Of a DNA stretch of 64,000 nt, positions 1-12,170 are shown piece by piece (position 1 is the stretch's first letter; each line of letters opens with the position of its first letter). A program made the position numbers and the translations under genes. The notes beneath the pieces were generated by a model. The model was not told where the DNA came from, made no database searches, and worked only from the letters and a program-made list of their open reading frames with translations. Source of the DNA: Mytilus californianus (taxonomy: Eukaryota; Mollusca; Bivalvia; Mytilida; Mytilidae); the NCBI RefSeq assembly GCF_021869535.1, contig NW_026262581.1, positions 75,297,955 to 75,361,954 of the forward strand, in the 5' to 3' direction.

Positions 1-239
1 ATTTTAGTTCTTTGATGCTTGTGTCATTGCTTCTTATTTTTGTTTTTTTTGTTTTGTTGTTTTTGTTTTAGAAAAAAAATGTAATTTATAGTATTATAAG
101 ACTTCAATAACAGTCCACATTGATGGTTTGAAAAGCAGTCGCTTTATTATACAAAACTAACAGCACTAGCTGTTATCTTATGTGTTACAAAATATCAAAT
201 CGAAATCACACTAATTAAAGAATCAAGTTTAAGGCAAAG

Positions 240-888
240 CATAACAAACAAATAATTTATGTGGAAAATAGCGGCAACAGTTCACTTCGAATGACGAGAT
301 CATATAATAAAGAACATTATTTAAGTGTTCATATGCCAGGAAAATATAAAAGCGCCTTTGCTAAATTTCGATGTGGTGTGGCGCCAATTAGAATTGAAAC
401 AGGTAGGTATGAAGGGATTTTATGTGAAAATAGTTTTTGTTTTAATGATTCATGTATGCAACAGAAACTCATTGAAGATGAGAAACATGTTTTATTCAAA
501 TGCCCTTTATATTCACATGCAAGGCAAGAGGTCTTTACTAGAACAGTTTCTTTTAATAGTGGTTTTTTAGACTTAAATGATAATGAAAAACTTATATTTT
601 TATTTACAAATGAAAATTTGTGCTTTTATTCTGCCAAAATCTGCCATGATATTTTAATTCAAAGAAAGAATGTTTTATATAGATAAAAAAAAATGTTTTT
701 TATTTTTATCGATTTGTCCATTTTTATGTAAAAGTCTCTCATAACTCTTTTGAGAGTGGCTCTCGAATATTTTTAAGATTGTTTTGTACTTTTGATTAAA
801 ACATGCTGTAGATATTGTATTCATGTTTGTATTGTACATGTAGAGAGGTGAGACTATAATAAAATATTTGATTTGATTTGATTTGATC
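240..888 (+). mobile_element. 3' end of a LINE (non-LTR retrotransposon)
   Basis: An open frame (about 141 codons, ending at 686) reads like the C-terminal tail of a LINE reverse-transcriptase polyprotein. It has a basic segment with 'RCGVAPIRIETGRYEG', then a Cys/His cluster (C-x4-C, then 'EDEKHVLFKCPLY' with H-x4-C). This is the usual LINE tail pattern of a small zinc-knuckle-like domain after the thumb. About 180 bases follow, holding AATAAAA and a TTTGA tandem tail at about 867-888, the kind of microsatellite that ends many LINEs. No RT or endonuclease domain lies upstream, so the copy is 5' truncated, as is usual. The clade cannot be named from this fragment. Confidence 0.7.
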
Positions 889-1330
889 TGACATGATAGC
901 AGAATGCCGACGTGATTGATTTAATTGACAAGCCTGTGCACCATTGGTGACAATGGATGCTCAAGTTACTCAAGGTTAAATACTAAAGAGAACGAGGCCG
1001 CCATAATCACCAAATACGTCGGCTCATATTTGCATCATCCCCCTGGTTGTCAGTGGAGTGAAGATTAACAATTTCTAGATCATAAAACAGTTATGTTCGA
1101 ACTGGTACCAATTTAGAACAGGCCACTCATGGTAGACCTAATGGTCTCAACAGTTACCGCAGGAAAGTAAAAACCTAATATGATCCGACATACAATTCAG
1201 GAAAGGATCATAATATTAACCACTCAATCTTGCCATATCCAGCCAAAGATTTTGACTGCGATTAATCATTTTATTACAATATAATGAAAAAATTAACTTT
1301 AAGATATATGCTGATCGTTAACAAAGAATA
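889..1330. other. intergenic, no feature seen
   Basis: No coding frame, RNA gene or clear repeat is visible. Composition matches the surrounding AT-rich background. Confidence 0.5.
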
Positions 1331-1735
1331 CAGCGCGACTTGAATCCCACTTTTTTAAATGAATAAAGTCCATTTAACTAAAACGAAAGGTTGAAATTTC
1401 ACCAAAAAGTATACAGACCTTGAGACCATCACCACAAAGAACTGAGTACAGTTTAAAGTTAATCGGGCAAGGCATTCTCAAGATACGGTGAGACATGTGA
1501 AAAAATGTCTCCCTCCTTTTTGAATGAATCAAGTCCATAACTCTGGAAAGAAAAATCAAAATTTCACCAAAAAGTAAACAGACCGTTATACTATCATTAA
1601 AAACAACTGTGTAAAGTTTGAAGTTAATCAAGCTAGGCATTCTCAAGATACGGCGCAACATGTTTACGACGGACAGACGGATGGACGGACATTTGTATGC
1701 CATAATACGTCCCGTCAAAATTTGACGGACGTAAA
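1331..1735 (-). repeat. dispersed repeat with two ~165-bp units and a hairpin/GTCC-rich end
   Basis: Two diverged direct units about 165 bp apart both carry TTTCACCAAAAAGT and GGCATTCTCAAGATACGG. The right end, read on the minus strand, starts with a palindrome (ACGTCCGTCAAATTTTGACGGGACGT, with arms ACGTCCGTCA and TGACGGGACGT). It then runs into CCGTCCATCC, CGTCTGTCC and GTCGT. Open frames here are by-products of the repeat. The same hairpin-plus-GTCC plan recurs in unrelated families further along. Confidence 0.6.
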
Positions 1736-2614
1736 ATAAAAAAGGAATAAATGTTGTTATAAAGAAACAAAAAAGGATAGCATTTGTCTATTTTGAGAAA
1801 ACATTCCTACAAATCAACCACTTCGTCCAAGATAATCTTGGATGTGAAAGTAACTTGTGGTACATGAACAAACCTGACTCATTTGGCAGTTCATAACAAA
1901 ATATCTGAACATGAAAGCGTAGAAAACAGGATCTTGAACTAGCAAGAAAATCAACACTGATTGCAATGCATTAAACACAAGCCAACAACTTAAACAGGCA
2001 GAAGCTGAAAAACGGGACCTTGTTGTTTTCTGAGCTGCACAGATTTTGGGAAAAATAACAAATTCAGTAACGAAATTGTTACTACATGTAAATTTAAATG
2101 TCATTTCCCTAATATTGATTTTGAAAATTTTTAGTAAAGTAACACAGAGTCTTGCTCACACTTCTTTATGAAATTATTGAGAATGGGTATTTCTTAATTC
2201 CTTTTGGAAATAAATAGCATACAATAACTTAAAAAGAAATAAAGTAAAGTTTATTCACTTTGAACTTTGTCAATTATCTTTTAAATTGGTGAACAACCGT
2301 CGTAGTTAATAAATGTTAGTACGACGAAATTCCTGGTATTCGTACCAGGAGCCTCACAACTAATCATACAAACAGTTTCCGGAATTTTTATTGGTTAAAC
2401 AATTTTTCGTACGAGGAGACTGGCGGCTGATGGTACGAATTGTTCGTTTGCGGAGCCACTGTCATATTTTTACAGTGATAAAATTCAAATGTTTTTATTG
2501 CTGACTTTATACTCAAAAGGATAACAGTTTATACCAAAAGCAATATCTTTTGCAAAAGAAAGGCATCTAAATTTTGAGAAAGTTGTAGGTCCATAAAAAG
2601 ATTACTTTATCTTC
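1736..2614. other. intergenic; one short perfect hairpin
   Basis: No gene is supported. A perfect 8-bp stem closed by TTCG lies at 2331-2350 (TCCTGGTA / TACCAGGA). The neighbourhood repeats 'GTACGA' words, so this may be an old repeat end. Confidence 0.4.
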
Positions 2615-3080
2615 ATATGATGAATAGTATGAAACATTTGCTCCATGTTATATCGAGATGTCTTTATAGTATAATTTGTACGAGATGATTGTATAGTATA
2701 CAAAAGTCGTAATAAGTTAGTAAGATGACATAATAGTATAGTAAGGTGACAAAATAGTATGAAAAAGTTGCTCAATGTTTTATTAAGATGTCTTTATAGT
2801 ATAATTTGTATCTTTATGATATAGCAATATCACATAATAGTATAGAAAATGACAAATCAGTATGAAAAGGTAGCTCCATGTTATATCATAATGTCTTCAT
2901 ATAAACGTATATCTTCATGACAAAGTAAAATGACAGAATAGTATGAAAAGGTAACTCCATGTTATATCAAAACGTCTTTATAGTATATACATTTTTCTCA
3001 GTGATATAGCAAATTGACAGAGTAGTATAGTCAAATGTCGTAATAGTATCGAAATTTTGCTTCATGTTATATCTCAACCC
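2615..3080. repeat. degenerate tandem repeat (80-130 bp units)
   Basis: Five diverged units start near 2621, 2754, 2857, 2935 and 3041. Each contains AATAGTATGAAA, then GCTCCATGTTATATC, then 'TCTTTATAGTAT'. Spacing varies, so unit boundaries have slipped. No coding content is seen. Confidence 0.6.
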
Positions 3081-3170
3081 TTAATGATATGATTATCGTT
3101 ACCAAAAATCATAAGGCAGCTGTGGCGTTTATAGATATATATGGTATGTACTGAAAATGTATGTGTATAT

Positions 3171-3990
3171 AAAAATAAGTAGACGAGGTATGATTGCCAA
3201 TGAGACAACTAGTCTATCCACCAAAGTTCAAATAAAGTGAATGTAAGCAATTATAAGTTGCCGTACGGTGTTCGACAATGAGAAAAAAAACCATACCGTA
3301 TAGTCGGCTATAAAAGGCCCCGGCATGAAAAATATGAAACAATTCATTTGAGAAAACTAACGGCCTAATTTATAACAAAACAATTAACGAAAAATAAATA
3401 TGACAGACATGAATCAACGACAACCACTGAACTACATGCTCCTGACTTGGGACAGGCACATAAAGATGTGGCGGGTTAAACATTTTTGTGAGCGCTCAAC
3501 CCTCCCCTAACCTAGGACAGTGGTGTAACAGCACAACATAATAAAAACTATAAAAATCAGTTGAAAAAGGCTTAACTCATCAGATCGATACAAAGAAAGC
3601 AGAAAAACAACATCAAACATAAACAATGACCGGACGTGGTAGGGTATTTATACATCCCTCATACCTAACAACAAAAACTCTAAAGGACACACAAGTTGCC
3701 CTTTATTTGTTCGATACATTTTTAAACAGAATATCTAAAGTTATTCAAAACATGATATCTCTATTATTTTAAAACCAAGCTAATGTAATTCAAATCACAT
3801 TATATCTAAAAATCTAGTATTTTGTTTGTAAAATGTCCTGACTTGGGACAGGTGAAAAAATGTGGCGGAGTTAACTCCCCCTATACCTCTAGCCAATGTA
3901 AATAAACAAACACACAGCAATACGCACAGTAAAATTCAGTTTAAAAGAAGTCCGAGTCCGATGTTAGAATAGGTAACAAAAGAAACTAAG
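3171..3990 (+). repeat. dispersed mussel-type repeat (ATTGCCAATGAGACAAC family), long copy
   Basis: The order of landmarks is TGATTGCCAATGAGACAAC, 'AACAATGAG', 'GGCTATAAAAGGCCCCGGC', 'GACTTGGGACAGGCACATA', 'AAACATTTTTGTGAGCGCTC' and 'CTAGGACAGTGGTGTAACAG'. The same landmarks recur at 7775-7850 and 41840-42010, near 58342-58600, at 60220-60905 (minus) and at 63225-63645. A second GACTTGGGACAGG block at about 3838 suggests tandem or nested copies. No long coding frame is seen, so it is a non-autonomous repeat of unknown class. Confidence 0.7.
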
Positions 3991-4600
3991 CAAAATGACA
4001 ATAATCACCATAAATTAACAAAGGACTACTACATGTAGATGTTACTGACATGCCAGCTCCAGACCTCAATTAAACTGATTTAAAGATTATGTCTTCATCA
4101 TATGAATACATGCATTTACTTCATAGAATATATAATAAATATATGTGACCACAACAGCAACATGCGTCATAACAGATTTTACGCGTACTATGATTACAGA
4201 CATCTAACCTCGGTTTTCTTACCTCTGTACTGTCAAGATTGTAGTTTTTCATTTTCCTTGTTTCTGGATGGTCCCCTCGGTCCTGATTTGTGATTCTCTC
4301 TTAGTGAAGTTTGGCAAGTATCTTGTTTTATAAATTTGGCATACTTTGTTCATTGATAATTCCTATTATTTATTCTGAGTATAACATTAATTGGTTAATA
4401 AGCTAATAGTTAATAATTAGCATTGTCTTTCAAGTAAAAAAAATGATTGATTAATTATGAAACAAAAACTCTTTAATTAACAAGTTGAATGTTCACTTGA
4501 ACTGTAATCAGTAGACATTTGATTAATCATCTGAGCAGAAGTGTTCATCTCAACTGATCATTTGATTAACTCAAAGCCATACCTCAGAACTAAATATGAA
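3991..4600. other. upstream region of the homeobox gene
   Basis: AT-rich, with no convincing coding frame. Words such as TGATTAATTA, CTTTAATTAAC and 'TTTGATTAAC' at 4447-4570 contain homeodomain-type TAAT/ATTA cores just upstream of the promoter, but such cores are common in AT-rich DNA. Confidence 0.35.
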
Positions 4601-4608
4601 TATATAAA
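4601..4608 (+). promoter_or_regulatory. TATA box of the homeobox gene
   Basis: TATATAAA lies about 120 bp before the proposed start codon at 4727, on the gene strand. That would place transcription start near 4630 and give a short 5' leader. Support is position and motif only. Confidence 0.5.
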
Positions 4609-4726
4609 CCTGCTTCTTCAGGGTTAGTTATCAATTCATAAATTCTGAATTTAAGATAATTTAATAGAAAAATACCTAAATTTTGAATTTAAGGAAAATA
4701 ATTCAGAATTGACAAAGAATTACAAG

Positions 4727-7384
4727 ATGCAAGAAAAGGTATGTTTTATTATTTGATTTTTTTAGCTTATTTCACAGATTTTTTCTGCGAAATTTTTACG
4801 TGCACACTTTTTCAGTATTTTATTTCAATAAATAACAACGCTTTTCTGTGAAAAGAAATTAATAATTATATTTTTTAAGAACATTTTTAAATCTTAAATA
4901 TAACAATGATTGTACTTATTTTTTAAATACATTTAATTACCAGTAATGCACTTGGTGCTTGTTTAGTGGTTTTCAATCCTCCATCTTAAAACTCGTCTTT
5001 AAACGATACATAAACGGCCTTTTTATATTTCCATAGGTTCCTCAAGTGAATTTTCAGAGTGAAGTATCTGAAGAAGCGGCAGTGCTGTCATCTCTTATCA
5101 ACAAATCGACACAGCTAACTATAGATATACCTAAAGACACATTACAGGACAATTTCATGTCCTTACACCAGACCATGCCTTCATTTTCAACAAATCAGTT
5201 CACCGGACATTTGATGAACCAAAACCTGCTATACCCAATGGTACAGACAACAACCGACGAAAGTGCGCAAAACATTGCGTCAACACAGCAGATGTACATT
5301 GTACAGGAAAAAGAAAGAAACACTAGTTCGTCCGAGGAAGACTCTGACAGATCGTATGGTAAGACTATATTGTATTGGTAAAATCTGCTAAAGCGCTCTG
5401 AGGATATCAATCCGTGTCTAGTTTTCATCCCCTCTATTACTGGAAAATATAATATAGTTTAACCAATTGAGAAACGAGATAAGATGAGTGATTAAAACAT
5501 CATTGTTGTTCAGTCACTTGGCGGACATCGTTGAGTGTTCTTATGGAGAAATGTTTCATTTTCAACCTAAATATTGTCAATTTTTAAGTACATATTTATG
5601 TTGTAGAAAAAATAAGTCAAAATTTGCGTGGAGTTTAATTGTTTTATTCCGTTTGTTATAAACGAAATTTTGCCAGTCTTTAACCAAGTTTTTTTTTAAG
5701 TCATTGAAGGAAGTTATGGCGCTTTTTCGTCTGAAATTATATGTCGGTTATAGAACTATTTAGTTTCATGAGGTACGTTGTGGGTAATTGTTTTTCGGAT
5801 AAGTTGTTGGTTACTGACCACAAGTTTACACGAGAAACGTTAGTATTGACATAGATTAAATTAAGTGATAATAACAAACTACACTGAGCAAGCTAGCTCT
5901 AGGACACTATAGGTAAACTGGTTAGTTTTAATTAAATCCAGAAGTAAGAGAAGCGACACACACAACTGTTTTTTTCATATCTAGTATTATAGATACTTAA
6001 AAAAAAAAACTCTCCCATCATGTATGAGACAGCAAATGTCGATTACTTTATTTAATCTTTTTGTGTTTATAATAAAATACTTTAAATTTGTAATATTTCT
6101 TTTCGTCACATTCAATCAGACTTATTTTTAACATATTGTTTTAAATAAGATTGCACATGTTTCTCTTTGAAAAGTAAAAAACGTGTATGTTTGAATAATT
6201 AAGAGATTTATTATTTAATGAAAAATTGCATATACTTATTCTCATTATTTTCAGTAGACAATGACATTAACCGCCAGGTGTCTCGAGAAAGCGGAAGAGA
6301 AATTGAGCTGTCCTCAGCATCTGATTGCTTAAATACTGGAGAAACTTATTCGACCAACAGTTCAACAACAAATAATCCGATTTCTCAGTCTACAGACAGT
6401 AGAAAACAAAAGAAAAATAGAACAACTTACACACCAAGTCAAGTACAAATATTAGAGAGGTCCTTCTACGAAAATCCGTACCCAGACTCTAATAAAATTG
6501 AAACTATAGCAATAGACCTAAAAGTAGCCGAACCAAATGTCAAAGTAAGAATTTATTTATTAATTTATTTATTTTATTTTTTTTTATTTCAATTTTATTT
6601 ATTTTATTTATTTCATTTATTTCATTTATTTCATTTATTTCATTTATTTCATTTATTTATTTTATTTATTTTATTTAGTTTTTTATTTATTCATTTTTAT
6701 TGCCAAAAATATGTTAAACGAAATATTGGGTTTAAAATGAACGCGGGCCTTTAATCAACAAAGGAATTGCGTTATGAACAATTGTAAATGAGATGTTGGA
6801 TAATCATCGATTTTACATCAGCTTAAAACCAATAAAAATATAATTATACATAATAACGGATTGCAAATGAAAATTTTATTAACATGATTTTCATGACTTT
6901 TTTCCAGATTTGGTTTCAAAATAAACGAGCTAGGTGCCGCAAACGCGCACAAGAGAAGCCCCAGCAGAATGCGTTGCCACACATGTCTCCGATGATGCCA
7001 CTAATGGGACCGTATGGAATGTTGCCACCTCATCACTCCATGTTGCAGGGATCCCCAGCTAACATTATGCCACGTCCGTTTTTCTATTCGGGATCTCCCA
7101 TGGGAATGCATTCTCACATTCCTGCTTCGACCATTACTTCAACTATGAATCAACAACAGCTGCCAGGTATTCAACTACATGATCAGTTTTCAAGTTCACC
7201 AACTTCATCAACATCATCTCCAAAGTCGTCGACGTCGTCATCGCCAAATTCATCTGACAGTCAAAGTCCCGAAACAACAAGACAAATATCACACATGCAA
7301 CCCAATATGCTACACTTGAAGCAATACATGCCGTTCTCTTACCCATATGGAATGTGTCCGCCATTTTATTACGGAGGATGTTGA
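4727..7384 (+). CDS. divergent PRD-like homeobox transcription factor, four exons, 366 aa
   Basis: Exons are 4727-4738, 5037-5358, 6255-6544 and 6908-7384. All introns are GT-AG, with phases 0, 1 and 0, and the joined frame stays open for 1101 bases. Exon 1 encodes only MQEK. The homeodomain spans about residues 163-222: the N-arm 'KKNRTTYT', helix 1 'QVQILERSFYENPYPD', and helix 3 'WFQNKRARCRKR'. Key residues R5, L16, F20, Y25, W48, F49, Q50, N51 and R53 are present, so it should bind TAAT-type DNA. The intron falls between positions 46 and 47, the classic site of PRD-class genes. K52 and C56 are unusual. No paired box, OAR or eh1 motif was recognised. Acidic and serine-rich sequence lies before the homeodomain. 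After it come Met/Pro-rich, Ser-rich and Tyr/Pro-rich stretches ending YYGGC. It is a nuclear regulator; the family within PRD is not assigned. A lophotrochozoan-specific PRD-type gene or a distant Mix/Hesx-like gene are options. Confidence 0.88.
6602..6680 (+). repeat. intronic (TTTCATTTA)n / TTTAT minisatellite
   Basis: A 9-bp unit TTTCATTTA repeats about five times inside TTTAT-rich DNA, starting roughly 60 bp after the splice donor of the homeobox gene's third intron. It splits the homeodomain-coding exons. It is probably length-variable. The open frame read through it is not coding. Confidence 0.75.
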
Positions 7385-7466
7385 ATTGAACTACCTTAAA
7401 CAAAATAGTGCCAAAGCATGCCGTATTTCATTTTTGTAAAATAGAATGCACATGTATTATATGATA

Positions 7467-7472
7467 AATAAA
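7467..7472 (+). terminator. polyadenylation signal AATAAA of the homeobox gene
   Basis: AATAAA lies 83 bp past the stop codon at 7384 in an AT-rich short 3' UTR. It is the first such signal downstream. Confidence 0.55.
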
Positions 7473-7484
7473 TTATTATACGTA

Positions 7485-9759
7485 TTGATTTCTTGTTTAA
7501 AATATATGTATTTCTGGTGTTTTTTCTATATAAAGATAAATACAGGCAATTTCAGCACTATGATTTTGGGTGTTCTCTAACCCTTTTTACATCAGGGATT
7601 CAGTATGTTTTTATGAATAAAATAAGACAGCAACCCAACGACATAAAACTCTTAATCATCCACAGTCTTTAAAAATTTTGAATTATTCAACAGAATCACA
7701 ATCAAAGATCTGCCATTAGCACAGAATTCTTCAAATAACGATAAACATCAAGAAAGGCCATACGACAACTACTTACGAGGTTCCTGACTTGGGACAGGCA
7801 CATGGAAATGTGGTGGCTTAAACTAGTTTTTCGTAGATCTCACACCCCATTCCCCTTAAAGTTTACCAATGAATCACGGTTAGCTGCATTGAACGCAACC
7901 AAAATAAGATACAGTACTGCAATTGCCTCTTTCTTTATATGAAATGACAATGATAACAAGCGTATGCAGAAATGATGCGCGAGGGGCCAATGTTTCTTAA
8001 GCCGAGTAATTGTTGTTTGGAAAACGTCCAAGGGGGAGGGCTGTTATTTCTGCATATTAAGACGACGACGACGACGATGACGACGAGGGGGTTATTAAAT
8101 GACTTTGACTTCTCATGAGGATCTTGCACGGTCGGACCTAGCTTGCGCCTTTTTGGGAATTAATTTTAAATAATTCATTTTACCTTTGGTAATTGATATA
8201 ATAATGAGTGACAAAAAGAGAAAAAACGAAGAAAAAAAAAACATAACATAAATAAAAAGTGAAATGGACAATAATTTGATATATGAAATGAATAAATAAA
8301 TAACTAAATAAATTGGAAAATAGAATTAAACGATAAAAATAAATAGAACTTAAATGAATAAAAGAAATAAAAAAATGAAAAATTTTAATAAAGAAAAAAA
8401 AGAAAAAGGAAAAAAGGAGCCACCAAAAGCCGGAACAGAAGAAAAGGCCAAGCAAACGACAGCAACGTTGTCACTGTACACCAGAAGCCAAGTAAAAAGC
8501 GGAGAAATTTGATATGCCAAATTGTGTATGTGAATTTAGTTGCCAAAATATTTTGTAAGAACCCAAACAGGTCTAAATATGTGTATGTGAATTTAAGAAA
8601 AATAATTAGCATAAGGTTTTGTATTTACATAAAAAAAAAATGAATAAGTAAAATAAGATAAAAGAAAATAAAAGAAAACCAAAGGGTGTATGTATAATTT
8701 TGACTGCTTTGTGCTAGCCTTTTGTTATTGCAGGACTTTAAAGTGCTAGTGCACCTGAACGCTGTCCGCAGGAAGACAAACGGCCCACTTAGGAACCATT
8801 AAACAATCAATTTTGTAATTTTGGAAATAAGTCGCATATTGATAAAAAAAAATATTGGAAAAAATCATGTACATACCAAATCTAAAGATCTTTCAGGGAA
8901 CCAATTTTAGGTGTGTTCCACATAGTCCTTAGTATGTTACAATTTCTCAAAATATACCTATTTTCACATCTAAGTTTTCGATTACACCGGTCTGCTATTG
9001 TCACGTGAACTTTCAATATATGAATATGGTCTTTTCGTGAATATAACGATTTCAAAGTTGTGTCTGTGCAGGTCCAGAAATTAAAGATAGATATTTTCAT
9101 AAAGTAGGTTATCCGTTAAAACATTTTTACCATTTTTTGTACAAATTAAGAAAAGGTCGTCTCGATTTCTGTACATGTATTTGCGGTCTTCTCGATCTAT
9201 TCACATTCAATTTTTTATATCCTTTTCGACTTATAAGATGAAAAATCATTAGATCGGGAGATTTCATGCTCGAAACATTTAAGTAATAACTACTTTATAG
9301 GTATCCAGGATTTTGACTGGTTGGTAGCTAGTGTATTTTTAATGTATGTTCTTTCATGATATGAATATTGTTCATTTTTATCTATCGCAGGGATATGCAA
9401 TTTTTTATTCTCTCTGTCGTGGTAGTTGCCAAAACATTATTGTGCGCTTTATTAAATGCGATTTTTATTGCTTACGTCTAAAAGCGAGAGAAAAACGGAA
9501 TAAATTTCTAATGTCTAACTTAACCATCTCTTTTGATATTCGGGAAAATATACAAATATGTGATGTAGAGGAGGGGTATTTGCGAAAAAAAAGTCGAGAG
9601 AAGGTAAAATTTCCTGAGCCGCTAGTCGAATGAAATCCCTTCTCGTTCATAGGTACATTTGTACTTGATGACATGACAATTTTTTTTGCCATGAAAGGAG
9701 CGATTCTAGTCATTTTAGGTTTGTCGAAATGGCGGACAATTTCCTTAGGGTAATACGTA
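7485..9759. other. intergenic; repeat scraps and low-complexity DNA
   Basis: A fragment of the mussel-type repeat lies at 7775-7850 (CCTGACTTGGGACAGGCACAT). A (GAC)n-like stretch lies at 8060-8090. Purine-rich low-complexity DNA (AAAT/GAAA words) runs from about 8200 to 8680. Short frames at 8180-8612 and 9346-9633 have no recognisable domain. Missing N-terminal parts of the transposase that starts at 9760 could once have lain just upstream, but none can be read now. Confidence 0.5.
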
Positions 9760-11502
9760 ATGAAAAATACCCTCACTTCCAGTAGAGATCTTCAGATAGG
9801 AAAAAATAGACATATTATGAAAAGAATAATTGAGAACCTTATCTTGTGTGGCAGGCAAAATATAGCTGTTAGAGGTCACACAGAGGAACGCAGTAATTTT
9901 ATCGCCATAAATTATGCTGCCTCAGAAGATAAGGTTCTGTCAAAACATCTAACACAACCGACCTATGTAAGGCAAAATACACATGCATCTCCTGATATCC
10001 AAAATGAAATACTCAAAATCATTGGTAGACAAATAAGAGAAAATATCGTGCGCGATTGTAATAGAAGTGATTACTTCGCCATTCCTGCAGACAAAGAAAC
10101 AGACGATTCCACAAAGGAACAAGTTTCTCTTTGCCTATGTTTCCTGGATCGTACAGACAATGGGTTGGAAGTCCGTGAAGAATTCTTTGGGTTTCTACAT
10201 GCTCATAGTATACGAGGTCAAGCCCTTGCTACTCTGCTTTTATATACACTTGATGAATACGAGATAGATGGAGATAAAATGCGTGCTCAAGGGTATGACG
10301 GAGCAGCTAATATGTCTGGAAAACACCAAGGTGTGCAAGCCCATCTGAGGGGACGTTTTCCCGAGGCATCTTATGTCCATTGTAAGAGTCATCGTTTAAA
10401 CCTGGCAATCGTTCACAGTTGCAAAGATGCTAGCGTTCGAACCATCATGAGCACAGTCTAGGAAATTGCGCTCTCTTTTGACTAATGGAGACTTTTTACA
10501 ATGAGCTAGACGTTGACATCTTAACCAAAGAGGGGCTTGATGGAAGAAGAAAACTAAGAACGTTGTGTGAAACACTTTGGACGAGTCGCGCTGATTCCTT
10601 GTACACATTTAGGGTAGCTTTCCCTGTTATTGTCAGTGCCCTTGAACATTTGCGGCAAGATGGTGACGACGAGGCCGGTCAGTTCTTAGCTGCAATATCA
10701 AGATTTGAATTTATCATTGGATTAGTAACAACGGAGCACATTGTACAAAGTATTGTGCATCTAACTACTTTTCTACAAAGTAAGAGTTGTGATTTGGTAG
10801 AAGCTGTCCGGGAGTGTAAACTGATAATTGATCAATTATCAGACGAACGAAACGACGACTCTGTTAGGGATGCGCTTTTTGATCAGGCGATTACGATGGC
10901 TGACAAAATTGAGGTCCTAACGTCCATACCAAGAAGAGTCGGAAGACAGGTCAACCGAGCTAACTATCCAGCTGACACTCCAAGTCAGTATTGGAACCGA
11001 GCCTTGTATTGTCCCTTTCTTGACTATTTCATTGAAGAACTCACAGGACGTTTACTGGATAACTCTGACCGTTTTCAAGGCCAGAACCTTATACCGGCAC
11101 GTTTGGAATTTTTGACAGCAGAGTGTATATACAAACTACGAAACATATAGACACGACTTGACAGACAATCAAGGCACCTTTAACTCTGAGGTAAAGAGAT
11201 GACAGAGACGCTGGTCGGGTCCAGATGTTAAAGAGAAGCCCAAATGTTTGATGTCGTCTCTAGCAGTGACTAATAAGGAACTATATCCTTCAATACTTGC
11301 AATCTTCTCAATCCTAGTTACAATGCCAGTAACTACATCAACTACTGAACGATCATTTAGTGCATTACGGCGACCGAAAACTTATCTCCGTTCAACCATT
11401 GTACAGGACAGACTATCTTCGTTGGCGCTCATACATGTTCACAGAGAAATGAATATCGACACCGAGAGAGTTCTGCGATCATTTGCTTTGGCAAAAAATT
11501 GA
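9760..11502 (+). pseudogene. broken hAT-superfamily transposase (DUF4371 plus C-terminal dimerisation domain)
   Basis: Three blocks in different frames read as one protein: 9760-10458, 10485-11147 and 11248-11499. Block 1 carries DUF4371-type sequence ('LCGRQNIAVRGHTEERSNF', then 'IPADKETDDSTKEQVSLCL', then 'GYDGAANMSGKHQGVQA', then 'HCKSHRLNLAIV'). Block 2 carries 'LRTLCETLWTSRADSLYTF'. Block 3 is the hAT C-terminal dimerisation domain ('LYPSILAIFSILVTMPVTTS' and 'TERSFSALRR'). The order is that of ZMYM/THAP12-like hAT transposases. An in-frame TAG at 10459 (probably from CAG), further stops and at least two frameshifts break it. The N-terminal zinc finger is missing. No flanking inverted repeats were recognised. 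It is a dead copy. Confidence 0.85.
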
Positions 11503-12170
11503 TATATGGACTTTGGATATTAACTATACTTTAAGTCTTACATGCAGTATTAACATTTAATAATACAGGCTCAATACAATCACCTTGAAAACATCTTAGA
11601 TTTATATCCCTTACTTATAAGTCAAGACTAAAAGTGGCTGTTCGATTTCGTATTCCCATTGTCCGTTCGTCCAAAAGACTATAAATTCACGAGGGGGTAT
11701 CTGTGTCCCAAATGATCTTCTATCGTTGTCGTAGAAACCTCTCCTTTGATTTGAAAATGACCTTCGTGAGAAACACTACGGGTATCTTGCAAGAAGCAGG
11801 ACCTGCTTACCCTTCCGGACCAGCTGGGGACTTTGAGCGGTCCCCTCCCTTGCCGAATCACTATAAAGACCACAAGTATTCACAAAATAGGAGTTTGGGC
11901 GTGAAGGAGGGATGTGAATTTCATAAGCATGGCATACCGGGAAAATGCCCGAAAAAAATTATCATTTTCTTCATAAAATGGTCCCAAAAAATTTTTAGCC
12001 TCGCTCCGCTCGGCGATAGATATGTTTCCACTTTATTTTAGTTCAGCTACGCCCCTGATCATGAAATAGAAATAAACTAAATAGATGCAATAACTTCATT
12101 TTGGTTGATTGTTAACATAACTCTCAATTTTTCAATTTGAGAAATAACCTGTATTGAAATTGCGACCACA
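11503..12170. other. intergenic; scrap of a Penelope-type 3' UTR repeat
   Basis: At 11793-11830 the words GCAGGACCTGCTTACCCTTC and CCGGACCAGCTGGGGA match, in reverse, the repeat at about 62330-62370, so a short decayed copy is present. The block at 11985-12015 (TAGCCTCGCTCCGCTCGGCG) has an inverted partner near 25352. No gene is supported. Confidence 0.4.
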
